Counted from the stretch's first letter, positions 1-9,970 are shown. The stretch is 39,593 nt of DNA from Candidatus Uhrbacteria bacterium (GCA_943359325.1 CALRHD010000007.1:1-39593), one strand, 5' to 3'. Numbers and translations: made by a program. Notes: generated by a model not told the origin, from the letters alone.

Positions 1-315
1 AACGTGCGGTGCTATCGTGATAAAAGCGGCACGTGGAAAATGCTACTCGTTGATGCGCGTACTGCACCGAATGTGTATGGCATTGCACAGGAAGCATTGC
101 GCGCGTTTTCGCTTGGACATGCGGTCAGTAGTGGCGAACAATCCGCATTGATAAATGTGCTGAGTTATGTTCGATATATGAATGCCGCAGCAGGAACGCT
201 TGGCATGACAGAGCGTTTACATTTGTCGCCAACGCCGATCGCGCGGATGAGTCCCGCTATACTCCGTCTTTTGCATACAATGATTTCCGAAGGCACTCCA
301 CAACAAAAAACATAG
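1..315 (+). CDS. hypothetical protein, C-terminal part (5' end outside window)
   Basis: Frame open from the window edge to TAG at 313-315; no family recognised. Confidence 0.5.
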   Translation, partial: NVRCYRDKSGTWKMLLVDARTAPNVYGIAQEALRAFSLGHAVSSGEQSALINVLSYVRYMNAAAGTLGMTERLHLSPTPIARMSPAILRLLHTMISEGTPQQKT

Positions 316-453
316 AATATTTTCAGTTGGCCGATTTTGGGCTTGCATCATCGCAAACTTGCTCGACGTATTGCGACATACGCCTCGCAAGCTTTACTCG
401 CTGCGCACCCAAACTCGACTCAACTGAAAAAATTCTATATAACATCCACACAT

Positions 454-768
454 ATGCGCATTACAGAAATTCTCGCGACGTACCTCGACATGACGGACGC
501 GATTCGTGATTATGTGGAAAAGAAAGTAGGCTCGCTCGAAAAATTGTGCGAGCACTATTCGCCGTGCGACGTACGGGTGGAAGTGGGAAAGACAGGGGAG
601 CACCACCAAAAAGGAAAAATTTGGCGAGCGGAAATGCAGATGACGATTCCGGGAGCGTCACTGCGTGCCGAAAGTATCGAAGAAGATTTGTATGCAGCGA
701 TTGATTCCGCAAAAGATGATTTGAGGCGCCAGCTCGTTGCACATAAAGAAAAGTTACAAAGTCATTAA
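454..768 (+). CDS. hpf: ribosome hibernation promoting factor HPF/RaiA family
   Basis: MRITEILATYLDMTDAIRDYVEKKVGSLEKL...VRVEVGKTGEHHQKGKIWRAEMQMTIPGASLRAESIEEDLYAAIDSAKDDLRRQL is typical HPF. Start taken at internal ATG 454 rather than 337. Confidence 0.9.
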   Translation: MRITEILATYLDMTDAIRDYVEKKVGSLEKLCEHYSPCDVRVEVGKTGEHHQKGKIWRAEMQMTIPGASLRAESIEEDLYAAIDSAKDDLRRQLVAHKEKLQSH

Positions 769-769
769 T

Positions 770-2059
770 ATGTTTGATGACGTGAAACATGCACATCTCG
801 TCGGCGCGGGTGGCATCGGCATCTCCGCCGTCGGCAAATGGTTGTTGTCGCAAGGCGTCGTGGTGAGTGGTTCCGACGCGGTGCAGTCGTCAATAACAGA
901 TGACCTCGCTAAATGTGGAGCAGCGATTGTTATTGGACATGATGCAGCAAACATTCCCCGTGATTGCGACCTTGTTGTTTACACCGAAGCGGCGGGGGAG
1001 GAGAACGTCGAACGTATAGAAGCGTCGAGGCGTGGTATTCGTCAGCTTGGGCATTTTGGTTTTCTCGGAGAACTGTCGAAAGGCATGCGCACGATTTGTA
1101 TTACGGGCACGCACGGCAAGTCGACGACGACCGCGATGACAGGAAAAATTTTTGAAGCCTCGGGGCTGGACCCCACAGTGTTCGTGGGTTCGCTTGTGCC
1201 CGGATGGGAACTTGGCAACCTTCGTGTTGGGAAGAGCGACATACTTATCATCGAGGGCGATGAGTACAAGCGAAAAATGTTGCAGCTGCACCCTGAAACA
1301 ACACTCATTACAAACATCGAGCTCGACCACGCGGACATATACAAAGATCTTGATGACGTTATCGCAGCGTTCCAGCAGCTTGTTGACAAGACGACGGGCA
1401 TGACATTCGTGAATGCCGACGACGTAAATTCGCAGCACCTTCTTGGTGAACGTGTCGCGTTGTATTCACGATCTGATGTTCGTGGTTCCGTCGGCGTGCC
1501 AGGTGACTTCAATCGTGCAAATGCTGCAGCTGCTCGGGTTGCCACACAGGCATACGGTATTGCGGACGACATTATTGCAAAATCTCTTGCAGCATTCTCC
1601 GGCATCTGGCGCCGCTTCGAGCGCGTCGGCGTCTTGAAATGGGGTCAGGTCTGGAATCGGGAATCTGCTGAAGTGATTTCAGATTATGCCCACCACCCGA
1701 CAGCAATAAAAGCAACTCTCGCCGCAGCAAAAGAATTTTTCCCCGGTCGGCGCATCGTGCTTTGTTTTCAGCCACATCAGCACAATCGTACAAAAGAATT
1801 GTTCGACGACTTCGTGACGGCGTTTGGTGATGCCGACGTTTTGGTGCTTGCAGAAATTTACGGTGTGAAAGGTCGGACGGAAGATAACGCGATTTCGAGT
1901 AGCGATCTTTTGCGCGCACTACATCGCGACAATGTGACATACGCTAAAACGCTCAATGACGCTGAAACGCAACTTCGCGGTGTTGTAAAGGACGGTGACG
2001 TCATTATTGTTATGGGTGCGGGTGATATTGACGACGTCGCTCGCCGCCTTGTCGACTAG
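770..2059 (+). CDS. murC: UDP-N-acetylmuramate--L-alanine ligase (Mur ligase)
   Basis: HLVGAGGIGISAVGKWLLSQG, ITGTHGKSTTTAM and EGDEYKRKMLQLHP motifs; start at 770 just after the hpf stop. Confidence 0.9.
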   Translation: MFDDVKHAHLVGAGGIGISAVGKWLLSQGVVVSGSDAVQSSITDDLAKCGAAIVIGHDAANIPRDCDLVVYTEAAGEENVERIEASRRGIRQLGHFGFLGELSKGMRTICITGTHGKSTTTAMTGKIFEASGLDPTVFVGSLVPGWELGNLRVGKSDILIIEGDEYKRKMLQLHPETTLITNIELDHADIYKDLDDVIAAFQQLVDKTTGMTFVNADDVNSQHLLGERVALYSRSDVRGSVGVPGDFNRANAAAARVATQAYGIADDIIAKSLAAFSGIWRRFERVGVLKWGQVWNRESAEVISDYAHHPTAIKATLAAAKEFFPGRRIVLCFQPHQHNRTKELFDDFVTAFGDADVLVLAEIYGVKGRTEDNAISSSDLLRALHRDNVTYAKTLNDAETQLRGVVKDGDVIIVMGAGDIDDVARRLVD

Positions 2060-2113
2060 TTGCCACTTTGCTCCATTTGAGGCACACTCGTGCCGTATTC
2101 TTGATGCAGCGTT

Positions 2114-4873
2114 ATGTCTTTTTTGACGAAGATTTTTGGCGACCCCAACGCAAAGCTCATAAAAGAAATTCGTATACAAGCTGACGCAATGACGGCGCTC
2201 GAGTCAACCATCGCTCCCTTTTCGGACGACGAACTGCGTGCAAAAACGCTCGAGTTCAAAAAACGGCTTGCGGACGGTGAAGCCATCGACGACATCGCGA
2301 ACGAAGCATTTGCGGTGGTGCGTGAAGCGGCGAAGCGCAGTCTTGGCCAGCGTCACTACGACGTCCAGCTTATGGGCGGTATTGCACTTCACCGTGGAAT
2401 GATTGCGGAAATGCGAACAGGTGAAGGGAAGACACTGACGTCAACCGCACCTGTGTATCTCAACGCGCTCCTCGGGAACGGCGTGCACGTCGTCACTGTG
2501 AACGACTATCTTGCAAAACGCGACGCGGCATGGATGGGTCGTGTGTTTGCGTTTTTAGGCTTGCAGGTTGGGTGTATTCAGCATGAAGGGGGATATATTT
2601 TCGATACGACATTTACTGTACCAGAGGACTCTACACTTCAGGCGACAGACTCTAGCGCAAATGCATTCAAAGTGCAGACGGATTTTTTGAGACCTGCTGG
2701 TCGGCGAGATGCGTACATGGCCGACATCACGTACGGCACGAACAACGAATTCGGTTTCGACTATCTTCGTGATAATATGGCGCAAGACGCCGCACACATG
2801 GTCCAGCGCGAATTGCACTATGCAATTGTCGACGAGGTCGACAGCATTTTGGTCGACGAGGCACGAACGCCGCTTATTATTAGCGCACCTGCACAAGAAT
2901 CGGCGGATACATATTACCGATTTGCCGACGTTGTGCGTGGCCTTCAAATAAACGATGACTATAATTTGGACGAAAAAATGCGCACGTCAACGTACACCGA
3001 AGCGGGTTTGCAAAAAATTGAGCGCGCACTGAACGTGGAAAATTTGTATGAAAGCGGGCTCGAGAATGTGCATCATGCCGATCAAGCATTGCGTGCGCAC
3101 AGCTTGTTTTTGAAAGACCGCGACTACATTGTGCGTGACGGTGAAGTGCTTATTGTCGACGAGTTCACAGGGCGCATTATGGAAGGTCGTCGGTATAGCG
3201 AAGGGCTGCACCAAGCGATTGAAGCAAAAGAGGGTGTGAAAATTCAGCGTGAAAGTCGAACGCTTGCGACAATTACGTACCAAAATTATTTCCGACTCTA
3301 CAAAAAGCTCGGCGGCATGACGGGAACGGCGGCTACCGAGGCGGAAGAGTTTGAAAAAACATATGGGCTTGAAGTGCTACAAATTCCAACGAACAAAACA
3401 AATGGGCGTGTCGACCTGACCGATCGCATCTATAAATCCGAGCAAGGAAAATGGTTGGCGGTCGTGCGCGAGGTGAAGGAGCGGCACGAGAAGGGTCAAC
3501 CCGTCTTGGTTGGAACGGTTTCCGTCGACAAGAATGAACGGTTGAGCGAATTACTGAAAACAGCAGGTGTACCGCACGAACTGTTGAACGCGAAAAACCA
3601 CGAACGCGAGGCGGAAATTATCGCGCAGGCGGGTCGTCGTGGTGCGGTGACGGTTGCGACGAACATGGCAGGTCGTGGTGTCGACATTATTCTTGGTGGT
3701 AATCCTCCGTCGGCGAGCGAGGCTGAGGAGATTCGTGGGCTTGGTGGTCTGCATGTTATTGGCACGGAGCGCCATGAGTCGCGGCGTATCGACAATCAGC
3801 TGCGTGGTCGTGCGGGGCGTCAGGGCGATCCAGGAAGCACACAGTTTTTTGTGTCGCTCGACGACGACCTCATGCGCATTTTTGGTACGACGCGCATGAA
3901 GAATATGATGGACAGGCTCGGGTTCGACGACGACATGCCGATCGAGAGTAAAATGATTACGAATGCGATTGAAAAGGCGCAAGAACGCGTCGAAGGGCAT
4001 AACTATGATACGCGAAAACATGTGCTTGAGTATGACGACGTGCTGAATAAGCACCGTTTGTCGACGTATGCTCGTCGCAAAAACATTTTGCAAGGCGAAC
4101 TTTCGGTTGCGCATGCGGAGTTGATGGCGATCGTTGAGCGCGAAATTGAACAGGTTGTGCACTTTCATACAGGCGAGGCAGTGGATGCGCCTGACAATTT
4201 TGGTGACAAAAAGTCTGGCGGCGATTGGGATCCGAAAGAAATTATCGAGACGCTCAATACACTTGGCGAGCTTAGCGAACCAACGAAGTCAAAAATCCGC
4301 GTAACGCTTGCCACTGTTTCGAAGGATCGCGAAAAACTTGCTGGCCAGCGTACCGACGTTATCGAAACGACCATCGCAGCCATGAAAGAGAAATACGACG
4401 AAGCGGTAACGACGTTTGGGGGCCCCGTCGAACGGGGTATTGGCGAAGAGCAGGTGCAACGTATTGAGCGCAGTGTGCTGCTTCGTGCGATCGACAGTCA
4501 TTGGATGCGTCATTTGGATGAAATGACATATCTTCGCCATACGATTGGTTTGCGTGGCTATGCCCAGCGCGACCCGCTTGTCGAATACAAGCGCGAGGCG
4601 TTTCTCATTTATGGTTCCATGATGAATGAAGTGCAACGAGAAGTGGCGTATAATCTTTTCAAGCTGCTCGATCAAGGCATTGCTGCACGCAATATGATCA
4701 ACCTCGCACCGCAGCTCATTCGGGGTATGCAGTTCTCCGGCGCGGCGAAGAGTGAGGGGACGATGATGGAAACGCCAAAGCAAGAGACCACAGAGGAGAG
4801 TGTCAAAGCGGGTCGCAATGAGCCGTGTCCGTGTGGAAGTGGGAAGAAGTATAAAAAATGTCACGGGGCATAG
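2114..4873 (+). CDS. secA: preprotein translocase ATPase SecA
   Basis: MRTGEGKTLTSTAPVYLNAL, TYGTNNEFGFDYLRDNM, GRAGRQGDPGSTQFFVSLDDDLMR, C-terminal zinc motif PCPCGSGKKYKKCHG. Confidence 0.98.
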   Translation: MSFLTKIFGDPNAKLIKEIRIQADAMTALESTIAPFSDDELRAKTLEFKKRLADGEAIDDIANEAFAVVREAAKRSLGQRHYDVQLMGGIALHRGMIAEMRTGEGKTLTSTAPVYLNALLGNGVHVVTVNDYLAKRDAAWMGRVFAFLGLQVGCIQHEGGYIFDTTFTVPEDSTLQATDSSANAFKVQTDFLRPAGRRDAYMADITYGTNNEFGFDYLRDNMAQDAAHMVQRELHYAIVDEVDSILVDEARTPLIISAPAQESADTYYRFADVVRGLQINDDYNLDEKMRTSTYTEAGLQKIERALNVENLYESGLENVHHADQALRAHSLFLKDRDYIVRDGEVLIVDEFTGRIMEGRRYSEGLHQAIEAKEGVKIQRESRTLATITYQNYFRLYKKLGGMTGTAATEAEEFEKTYGLEVLQIPTNKTNGRVDLTDRIYKSEQGKWLAVVREVKERHEKGQPVLVGTVSVDKNERLSELLKTAGVPHELLNAKNHEREAEIIAQAGRRGAVTVATNMAGRGVDIILGGNPPSASEAEEIRGLGGLHVIGTERHESRRIDNQLRGRAGRQGDPGSTQFFVSLDDDLMRIFGTTRMKNMMDRLGFDDDMPIESKMITNAIEKAQERVEGHNYDTRKHVLEYDDVLNKHRLSTYARRKNILQGELSVAHAELMAIVEREIEQVVHFHTGEAVDAPDNFGDKKSGGDWDPKEIIETLNTLGELSEPTKSKIRVTLATVSKDREKLAGQRTDVIETTIAAMKEKYDEAVTTFGGPVERGIGEEQVQRIERSVLLRAIDSHWMRHLDEMTYLRHTIGLRGYAQRDPLVEYKREAFLIYGSMMNEVQREVAYNLFKLLDQGIAARNMINLAPQLIRGMQFSGAAKSEGTMMETPKQETTEESVKAGRNEPCPCGSGKKYKKCHGA

Positions 4874-4874
4874 T

Positions 4875-5336
4875 ATGACCGACGACATGACGAAAACGAA
4901 CGTCAAACGTGGAGTCGATTGCATTGGCGTGGCGATCAGTTTTGTGTTGCACGACGGAAGCGGAAAGGTATTATTGCACAAACGTGGAGAGAAGTGCCGT
5001 GATGAGCAAGGGAAGTGGGACACCGGCGGTGGTGCGCTCGAGTTTGGAGAGTCATTTGAGGATTGCGTAACGCGAGAAGTAAAAGAGGAATTTTGTTGTG
5101 ACGTTCTTGGGTTGAAATTTCTCGGCACATTGAATGTACTTCGTGAACACAACGGCAGTCCGACGCATTGGGTGAGTGTTTGCTTTGCAATAAAAATTGA
5201 TCCCACACAGGTTTGTAATGGTGAACCTGAAAAGATTGAGGAGTTGGGATGGTTTCTGCCTGACGATTTACCGTCGCCGCAACACACCACACTCACGCGA
5301 TGGATTATGATGGCAAAAGAGAAAGGAATTTTATGA
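4875..5336 (+). CDS. NUDIX hydrolase
   Basis: NUDIX box GGALEFGESFEDCVTREVKEEF; ATG 4875 directly after the secA stop. Confidence 0.9.
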   Translation: MTDDMTKTNVKRGVDCIGVAISFVLHDGSGKVLLHKRGEKCRDEQGKWDTGGGALEFGESFEDCVTREVKEEFCCDVLGLKFLGTLNVLREHNGSPTHWVSVCFAIKIDPTQVCNGEPEKIEELGWFLPDDLPSPQHTTLTRWIMMAKEKGIL

Positions 5337-5473
5337 ATTTGAAAAATAAGGATGTTCTCGAATCTGCGCTCGGCGCAACGTCGATCGTGTTGCACGAGAA
5401 GGGCCATATCGGCGGCGAGGCAAATGTCACCGAATTGCCAGAGGCACTCCATGCAATTACTGGCCACGCATGA
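5333..5473 (+). pseudogene. 46-aa ORF resembling the C-terminus of an RBBP9/YdeN-like alpha/beta hydrolase (probable gene remnant)
   Basis: ATGA overlap with the NUDIX stop; translation MNLKNKDVLESALGATSIVLHEKGHIGGEANVTELPEALHAITGHA carries the GKGH-type catalytic His region and TELPEAL tail of that family, with no N-terminal hydrolase core. Confidence 0.5.
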
Positions 5474-5487
5474 AGCTTCTTGCCATG

Positions 5488-5496
5488 TGCTATACT
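5488..5496 (+). promoter_or_regulatory. extended -10 promoter of the 5525 gene
   Basis: TGCTATACT. Confidence 0.4.
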
Positions 5497-5524
5497 GGTG
5501 TCGTCCTTTTTTACTATCTCCACT

Positions 5525-5872
5525 ATGGCAATCAGCCTTCAAGAAGTGCACACACGACTGAAAGAGAAAAAGGCAAAGCGCCGTGACATGAATAAAATGC
5601 AGCAAGATGAATTGTCGGTTCACGCACGATATCAAGAGTTGTGTGAGGAAGTTGCGAAGCTGCGGGAGGAGAAAAAGTCGATCGAGAGTGAGCTGCGGAA
5701 TGCTGCGGATGCGCAAGAACTTGAAGCGCTAAAGATAGACATTAAAACCGACCACGAACTGCTTGCCGACATCGCCCTCAACTTGTACATTACAAACGAA
5801 CCCGTCGAGATCGTCGACGAATATAACGCACGCTGGGTTCCTGTGTTTACGGTGAGATTTACGAAAGACTAA
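5525..5872 (+). CDS. coiled-coil hypothetical protein
   Basis: K/E-rich helical sequence LKEKKAKRRDMNKMQQDELSVHARYQELCEEVAKLREEKKSIESEL; start after an extended -10 at 5488. Confidence 0.65.
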   Translation: MAISLQEVHTRLKEKKAKRRDMNKMQQDELSVHARYQELCEEVAKLREEKKSIESELRNAADAQELEALKIDIKTDHELLADIALNLYITNEPVEIVDEYNARWVPVFTVRFTKD

Positions 5873-5874
5873 TC

Positions 5875-6117
5875 ATGTCCGTCATTGGCAAAAAGAACAT
5901 ACCCTCGCCTGATGACGGAGTTACATCAGATATGCAAATCACACGCCTCCCCATAGGTCGCTATAAATCTGAATGCCCTGCATGTGGCAGTAATGCTGTG
6001 TGGACGGGGAAGGTAACCGACGACACAGGGTTTGTGCTGCTCGAAATGTCGTGCGCATCGTGTAAAAATTCGTTTGACGAACGCAATCCCGACTGGCAGG
6101 GCGACTTTACACAATAA
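5875..6117 (+). CDS. small zinc-ribbon-like protein
   Basis: Two CxxC pairs: CPACGSNAVW...MSCASCKNSF. Confidence 0.6.
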   Translation: MSVIGKKNIPSPDDGVTSDMQITRLPIGRYKSECPACGSNAVWTGKVTDDTGFVLLEMSCASCKNSFDERNPDWQGDFTQ

Positions 6118-6126
6118 TTTTTCTGC

Positions 6127-6987
6127 ATGATTGGTGTCTTTGATTCCGGAGTCGGAGGGCTCACCATTTTGCGTGCACTACGGGCAAAATTGCCGGAGCA
6201 TGATTTTTGTTATCTTGGCGACAACGCTCGTGCGCCGTATGGCAGTCGTGACGCCGACGACATTTATCGTTGCACGCGTGATGGTGTTGACTGGCTTTTT
6301 GGGCAGGGCGCGCAAATTGTTATTTTGGCGTGTAACACCGCAAGCGCAAACGCACTTCGTCGGTTACAAAAGGAATATTTACCCAAAGCATATCCGAACC
6401 GTCGTGTGCTCGGCATTCTCGTGCCAACGGTGGAGGCGATCAGTGGCATTGCGTGGCACGACAAGCACAGCAAGAATGGTGACGAAGGTCATGTGCTCGT
6501 GTTTGGTACGCCTGCCATGGTGAGTTCCGGTGCGTATACCGCTGAAATTCGCAAACGCAGTCCAAACGTCCATGTCATCGAACATCCGTGTCCCACACTT
6601 GTTCCACTCATTGAACGCGGTGCACACCACGAAGAAATTACTGCTGCCGTTCGTGCGTGTGTCGACGCCGCCGAGCGTGCTGCACAAGGCCATTGGCCGC
6701 CGTCTGCCGTCCTCCTCGGCTGCACGCACTACCCGCTCATTGTCGACGATTTTATAGCCGCACTGCCGAAAGGGCTCGTTATTTACGACCAAGGGACAAT
6801 CGCCGCCGACGCTCTTGCGAAGTACCTCGACCACCACAAAGACATCGACGAAAAATGCAAAAAAGACGGTGTCCTTCGCGCATTAACGACTGGTGACGCA
6901 ACCGAACTCACCACCCGCGCAAGCACGTTTTACGGCATGCCGCTCGTGTTCGATGCGCTGTACTTACCAAAATATCAGGATTCATGA
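6127..6987 (+). CDS. murI: glutamate racemase
   Basis: MIGVFDSGVGGLTILRAL, YLGDNARAPYGSR, ILACNTASANALR, LLGCTHYPLI. Confidence 0.95.
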   Translation: MIGVFDSGVGGLTILRALRAKLPEHDFCYLGDNARAPYGSRDADDIYRCTRDGVDWLFGQGAQIVILACNTASANALRRLQKEYLPKAYPNRRVLGILVPTVEAISGIAWHDKHSKNGDEGHVLVFGTPAMVSSGAYTAEIRKRSPNVHVIEHPCPTLVPLIERGAHHEEITAAVRACVDAAERAAQGHWPPSAVLLGCTHYPLIVDDFIAALPKGLVIYDQGTIAADALAKYLDHHKDIDEKCKKDGVLRALTTGDATELTTRASTFYGMPLVFDALYLPKYQDS

Positions 6988-6998
6988 ACAGGGTGCTC

Positions 6999-7028
6999 TT
7001 GTAGAAAAATGTCACTTTGGCATAGAAT
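6999..7028 (+). promoter_or_regulatory. sigma70-type promoter of secD
   Basis: TTGTAG (6999-7004), 18-bp spacer, TAGAAT (7023-7028); ATG at 7038. Confidence 0.5.
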
Positions 7029-7037
7029 GCCGCCACT

Positions 7038-9062
7038 ATGGCTATGCGAACTTTCCGCGCTCTGTCGACCCGTCGCAGCATTCTCCATGTTGCCCTTGTC
7101 GCCCTTTTGCTCTTCGTTACTGCACTCACTGCATTTCCCGCGCCGTGGAATACAGCCATGAGTGCAGTACACGATAAAATCGGTTTTAGCCTTCCGCAGG
7201 TTCCTGCGACACCATTCACGCTCGGTCTTGACGTGAAGGGCGGTGTTCACCTCGTGTACGAAGCAGACATGAAGGACATTGCGCCCGCAGAAAAAGTCAG
7301 CGCACTCGAAGGTGTTCGCGACGTTATTGAGCGACGCGCAAATTCACTCGGTGTTGCAGAGTCGCGTGTCGAAACAACCATCGATGGCGATCATTATCGC
7401 GTTATCGTCGAACTTCCCGGTATACAGGATGCATCGCAAGCAATGCAGCTTATTGGCGAAACGCCTGTGCTTGAATTTAAGACGCCGACCGCCGATGTTG
7501 CCATTGACCCTACACCAGAACAGCAAGCGCAAATCGATGACGCACAAAAAATAGAACGTGTTGCCGCGAAGGATATTCTTGTTCGTGCGCAAAATGGTGA
7601 GGACTTTACACAGCTCGCAAAAGATAATTCGATCGATGCGTCAACGAAAGATAATGGCGGCTCCCTCGGATTTTTGTCGGACAAGGATTCTGTCTACGCC
7701 GAGCTTATCAAAGGATTTACACGTCGCACAAAACCAGGTGTCGTTGGCGGCCTGTACGAAAGTGAGTCGACCATCCACATCATGAAACTTGGCGATACAA
7801 AAGAAGAGCGCGAGGTTGCCGCGTCGCATATTTTGGTGTGCTACGCAGGTGCAACAAGCTGCAGCGATACGCGTACAAAAGAAGAAGCACAAACGCTTAT
7901 CGTAACGGTGAAGTCCGAAGTCACCACACAAAACTTTGTAGAGAAAGCGGCGCAGTATTCCTCCGACCCTGGATCGAAAAATACTGGAGGCGACTTAGGA
8001 TTGGTTCGCAGGGGCATGATGGTGCAGGCGTTTGAGGATGCGCTCTTCGCTCTCAATGATGGCGTCATTTCGGATGTTGTCGAAACGGAATTTGGGTACC
8101 ACATTATTTATCGCAGCAGCTCAACCGTATTTCAAACGTACGAACTTTCACACATCGAAATGCCGTGGACAACCGCGTCAGACGTCGTGAATATCGACCC
8201 GTGGGAAAATACCGCGTTGTCAGGAAAGAATGTGCAGAATGCAAGCGTTGCCTTCGATCAGCGTACGAATGCGCCATACATCTCCTTGAACTTTAATAGT
8301 GAAGGCGCCGAACTTTTTGCCAAGCTTACCGCAGCAAATGTCGGGCAGGTTATTGGCATCTTTCTTGATGGTCAACCGATTACCACACCTGTTGTTCAGC
8401 AAGCAATTTACGGCGGTCAAGCACAAATCACAGGGAGCTTCAGTGTGCAAGAAGCAAAATTACTTGCACAACGATTGAACGCAGGAGCGCTGCCAGTCCC
8501 GATCTCACCCGTGAACCAGCAAACCATTGGTCCAACGCTTGGCGCAGCGTCACTCGCAGCAAGTATTAAGGCGGCACTTATCGGTTTTCTGCTCGTCGCA
8601 CTCTTTGTGACACTGTATTACCGTCTTCCAGGATTGATTGCCGTTATTGTCCTCGTTGTCTATGCGACGACAAACCTTGCGCTGTATAAAATGTTCGGTG
8701 TGACGATTACGTTGTCGGGTATTGCAGGTTTTGTGCTGTCGCTTGGCATTGCAGTTGACGCAAACGTGCTCATCTTTGAACGTCTTAAAGAAGAACTTCG
8801 TCTCGGTCGTGACGTGCAGAGTGCGATTGCTGAGGCGGTGAGCCGCGCGTGGCCATCCATTCGTGACGGCAACGCAACAACACTTATTGCAACGGCTGTT
8901 TTGTTCACGATGGGCACGAGCTTTATTAAGGGCTTTGCGTTGACGCTCACGATCGGTATCCTCGTTTCTATTTTCTGCGCACTCGTCATTACCCGTGCAT
9001 TGCTCCTTGTTGTGTCAAAAAATAAAAAACTTCGCAACCGCTGGTTTTACCTTGGACTATAG
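7038..9062 (+). CDS. secD: protein translocase subunit SecD with inserted parvulin-like (PPIC rotamase) segments
   Basis: LGLDVKGGVHLVYE, ERRANSLGVAESRV, GALPVPISPVNQQTIGPTLG, GIAVDANVLIFERLKEE. Between the P1 base and head lie parvulin-like ASHILV...GGDLGLVRRGMMVQAFEDALFAL...VVETEFGYHIIY. Confidence 0.95.
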   Translation: MAMRTFRALSTRRSILHVALVALLLFVTALTAFPAPWNTAMSAVHDKIGFSLPQVPATPFTLGLDVKGGVHLVYEADMKDIAPAEKVSALEGVRDVIERRANSLGVAESRVETTIDGDHYRVIVELPGIQDASQAMQLIGETPVLEFKTPTADVAIDPTPEQQAQIDDAQKIERVAAKDILVRAQNGEDFTQLAKDNSIDASTKDNGGSLGFLSDKDSVYAELIKGFTRRTKPGVVGGLYESESTIHIMKLGDTKEEREVAASHILVCYAGATSCSDTRTKEEAQTLIVTVKSEVTTQNFVEKAAQYSSDPGSKNTGGDLGLVRRGMMVQAFEDALFALNDGVISDVVETEFGYHIIYRSSSTVFQTYELSHIEMPWTTASDVVNIDPWENTALSGKNVQNASVAFDQRTNAPYISLNFNSEGAELFAKLTAANVGQVIGIFLDGQPITTPVVQQAIYGGQAQITGSFSVQEAKLLAQRLNAGALPVPISPVNQQTIGPTLGAASLAASIKAALIGFLLVALFVTLYYRLPGLIAVIVLVVYATTNLALYKMFGVTITLSGIAGFVLSLGIAVDANVLIFERLKEELRLGRDVQSAIAEAVSRAWPSIRDGNATTLIATAVLFTMGTSFIKGFALTLTIGILVSIFCALVITRALLLVVSKNKKLRNRWFYLGL

Positions 9063-9070
9063 ACTCTGCT

Positions 9071-9970
9071 ATGAAAAAACATATCAACATCATCCGTCAT
9101 TCACGATTGTGGCTCGCGATCTCGGGCGCACTCATTGTGACGTCGATTATTTGCACGGCGGTATTTGGCCTCAATTTCGGCATCGACTTTACCGGTGGCT
9201 CGCTTCTCACGCTCGATGTTCCTGAAATCGTCGGGCAAGATGCAATGCGCGACGCAGTCACTACGGCAGGATATTCGAGCAGTGTGCAGACAGCGACGGA
9301 TGGTTCGGTGCTTGTACGTATTGCGCCGATTACCGAGGTCGAGCATCAGGCACTCCTTGCATCGCTGAAGACAACTTTTGGTGACGTTACCGAATTGCGT
9401 TTTGACACCGTTGGTCCGTCGATCGGGAGCGAACTTAAAAAACAAGCAGGTATTGCGGTTGTTCTCGTTCTTGCGCTTATTGCCGTGTACATCGCATGGG
9501 CATTCCGTCGCGTTTCTCAGCCTGTTGCGTCGTGGAAATACGGGCTTATGACGCTGATCGCCGCGGCGCATGACATTATTATTCCTATTGGTGTATTTGC
9601 CGTGCTTGGAAAAATCTTCGGCTACCAAGCTGACACCGCATTTGTTGCTGCTGTTCTCACCATTCTCGGTTATTCGATTAATGACACCATCGTTGTCTTC
9701 GACCGAACACGTGAAAATCTGTATCGTCATCGTCACGACGACGGCTCGTTCGCTGATACGGTCAATTCAAGCATAATCGAAACCATCGCGCGTTCGCTCA
9801 ATACCACCTTGTGCGTTTTACTTCCCGTTCTCGCTATCGTAATCTTTGGCGGGGAATCTACGCGCTCGTTCGCTATCACTCTCATGGTCGGAATTCTTTC
9901 TGGTGCGTACTCATCGATTTTCGTCGCAAGCCCACTCCTTGTCATGAGTGAGAAATGGGGAAAGAAATAG
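9071..9970 (+). CDS. secF: protein translocase subunit SecF
   Basis: FGLNFGIDFTGGSLLTLDV, LGYSINDTIVVFDRTREN, TTLCVLLPVLAIVIFGGES. Confidence 0.95.
   Translation: MKKHINIIRHSRLWLAISGALIVTSIICTAVFGLNFGIDFTGGSLLTLDVPEIVGQDAMRDAVTTAGYSSSVQTATDGSVLVRIAPITEVEHQALLASLKTTFGDVTELRFDTVGPSIGSELKKQAGIAVVLVLALIAVYIAWAFRRVSQPVASWKYGLMTLIAAAHDIIIPIGVFAVLGKIFGYQADTAFVAAVLTILGYSINDTIVVFDRTRENLYRHRHDDGSFADTVNSSIIETIARSLNTTLCVLLPVLAIVIFGGESTRSFAITLMVGILSGAYSSIFVASPLLVMSEKWGKK

Noticed and set aside
4289-5716. 475-aa minus-strand ORF antisense to the secA end and NUDIX
   Set aside because: Opposite strand encodes clear SecA and NUDIX motifs; the antisense translation shows no recognisable family and spans three genes.
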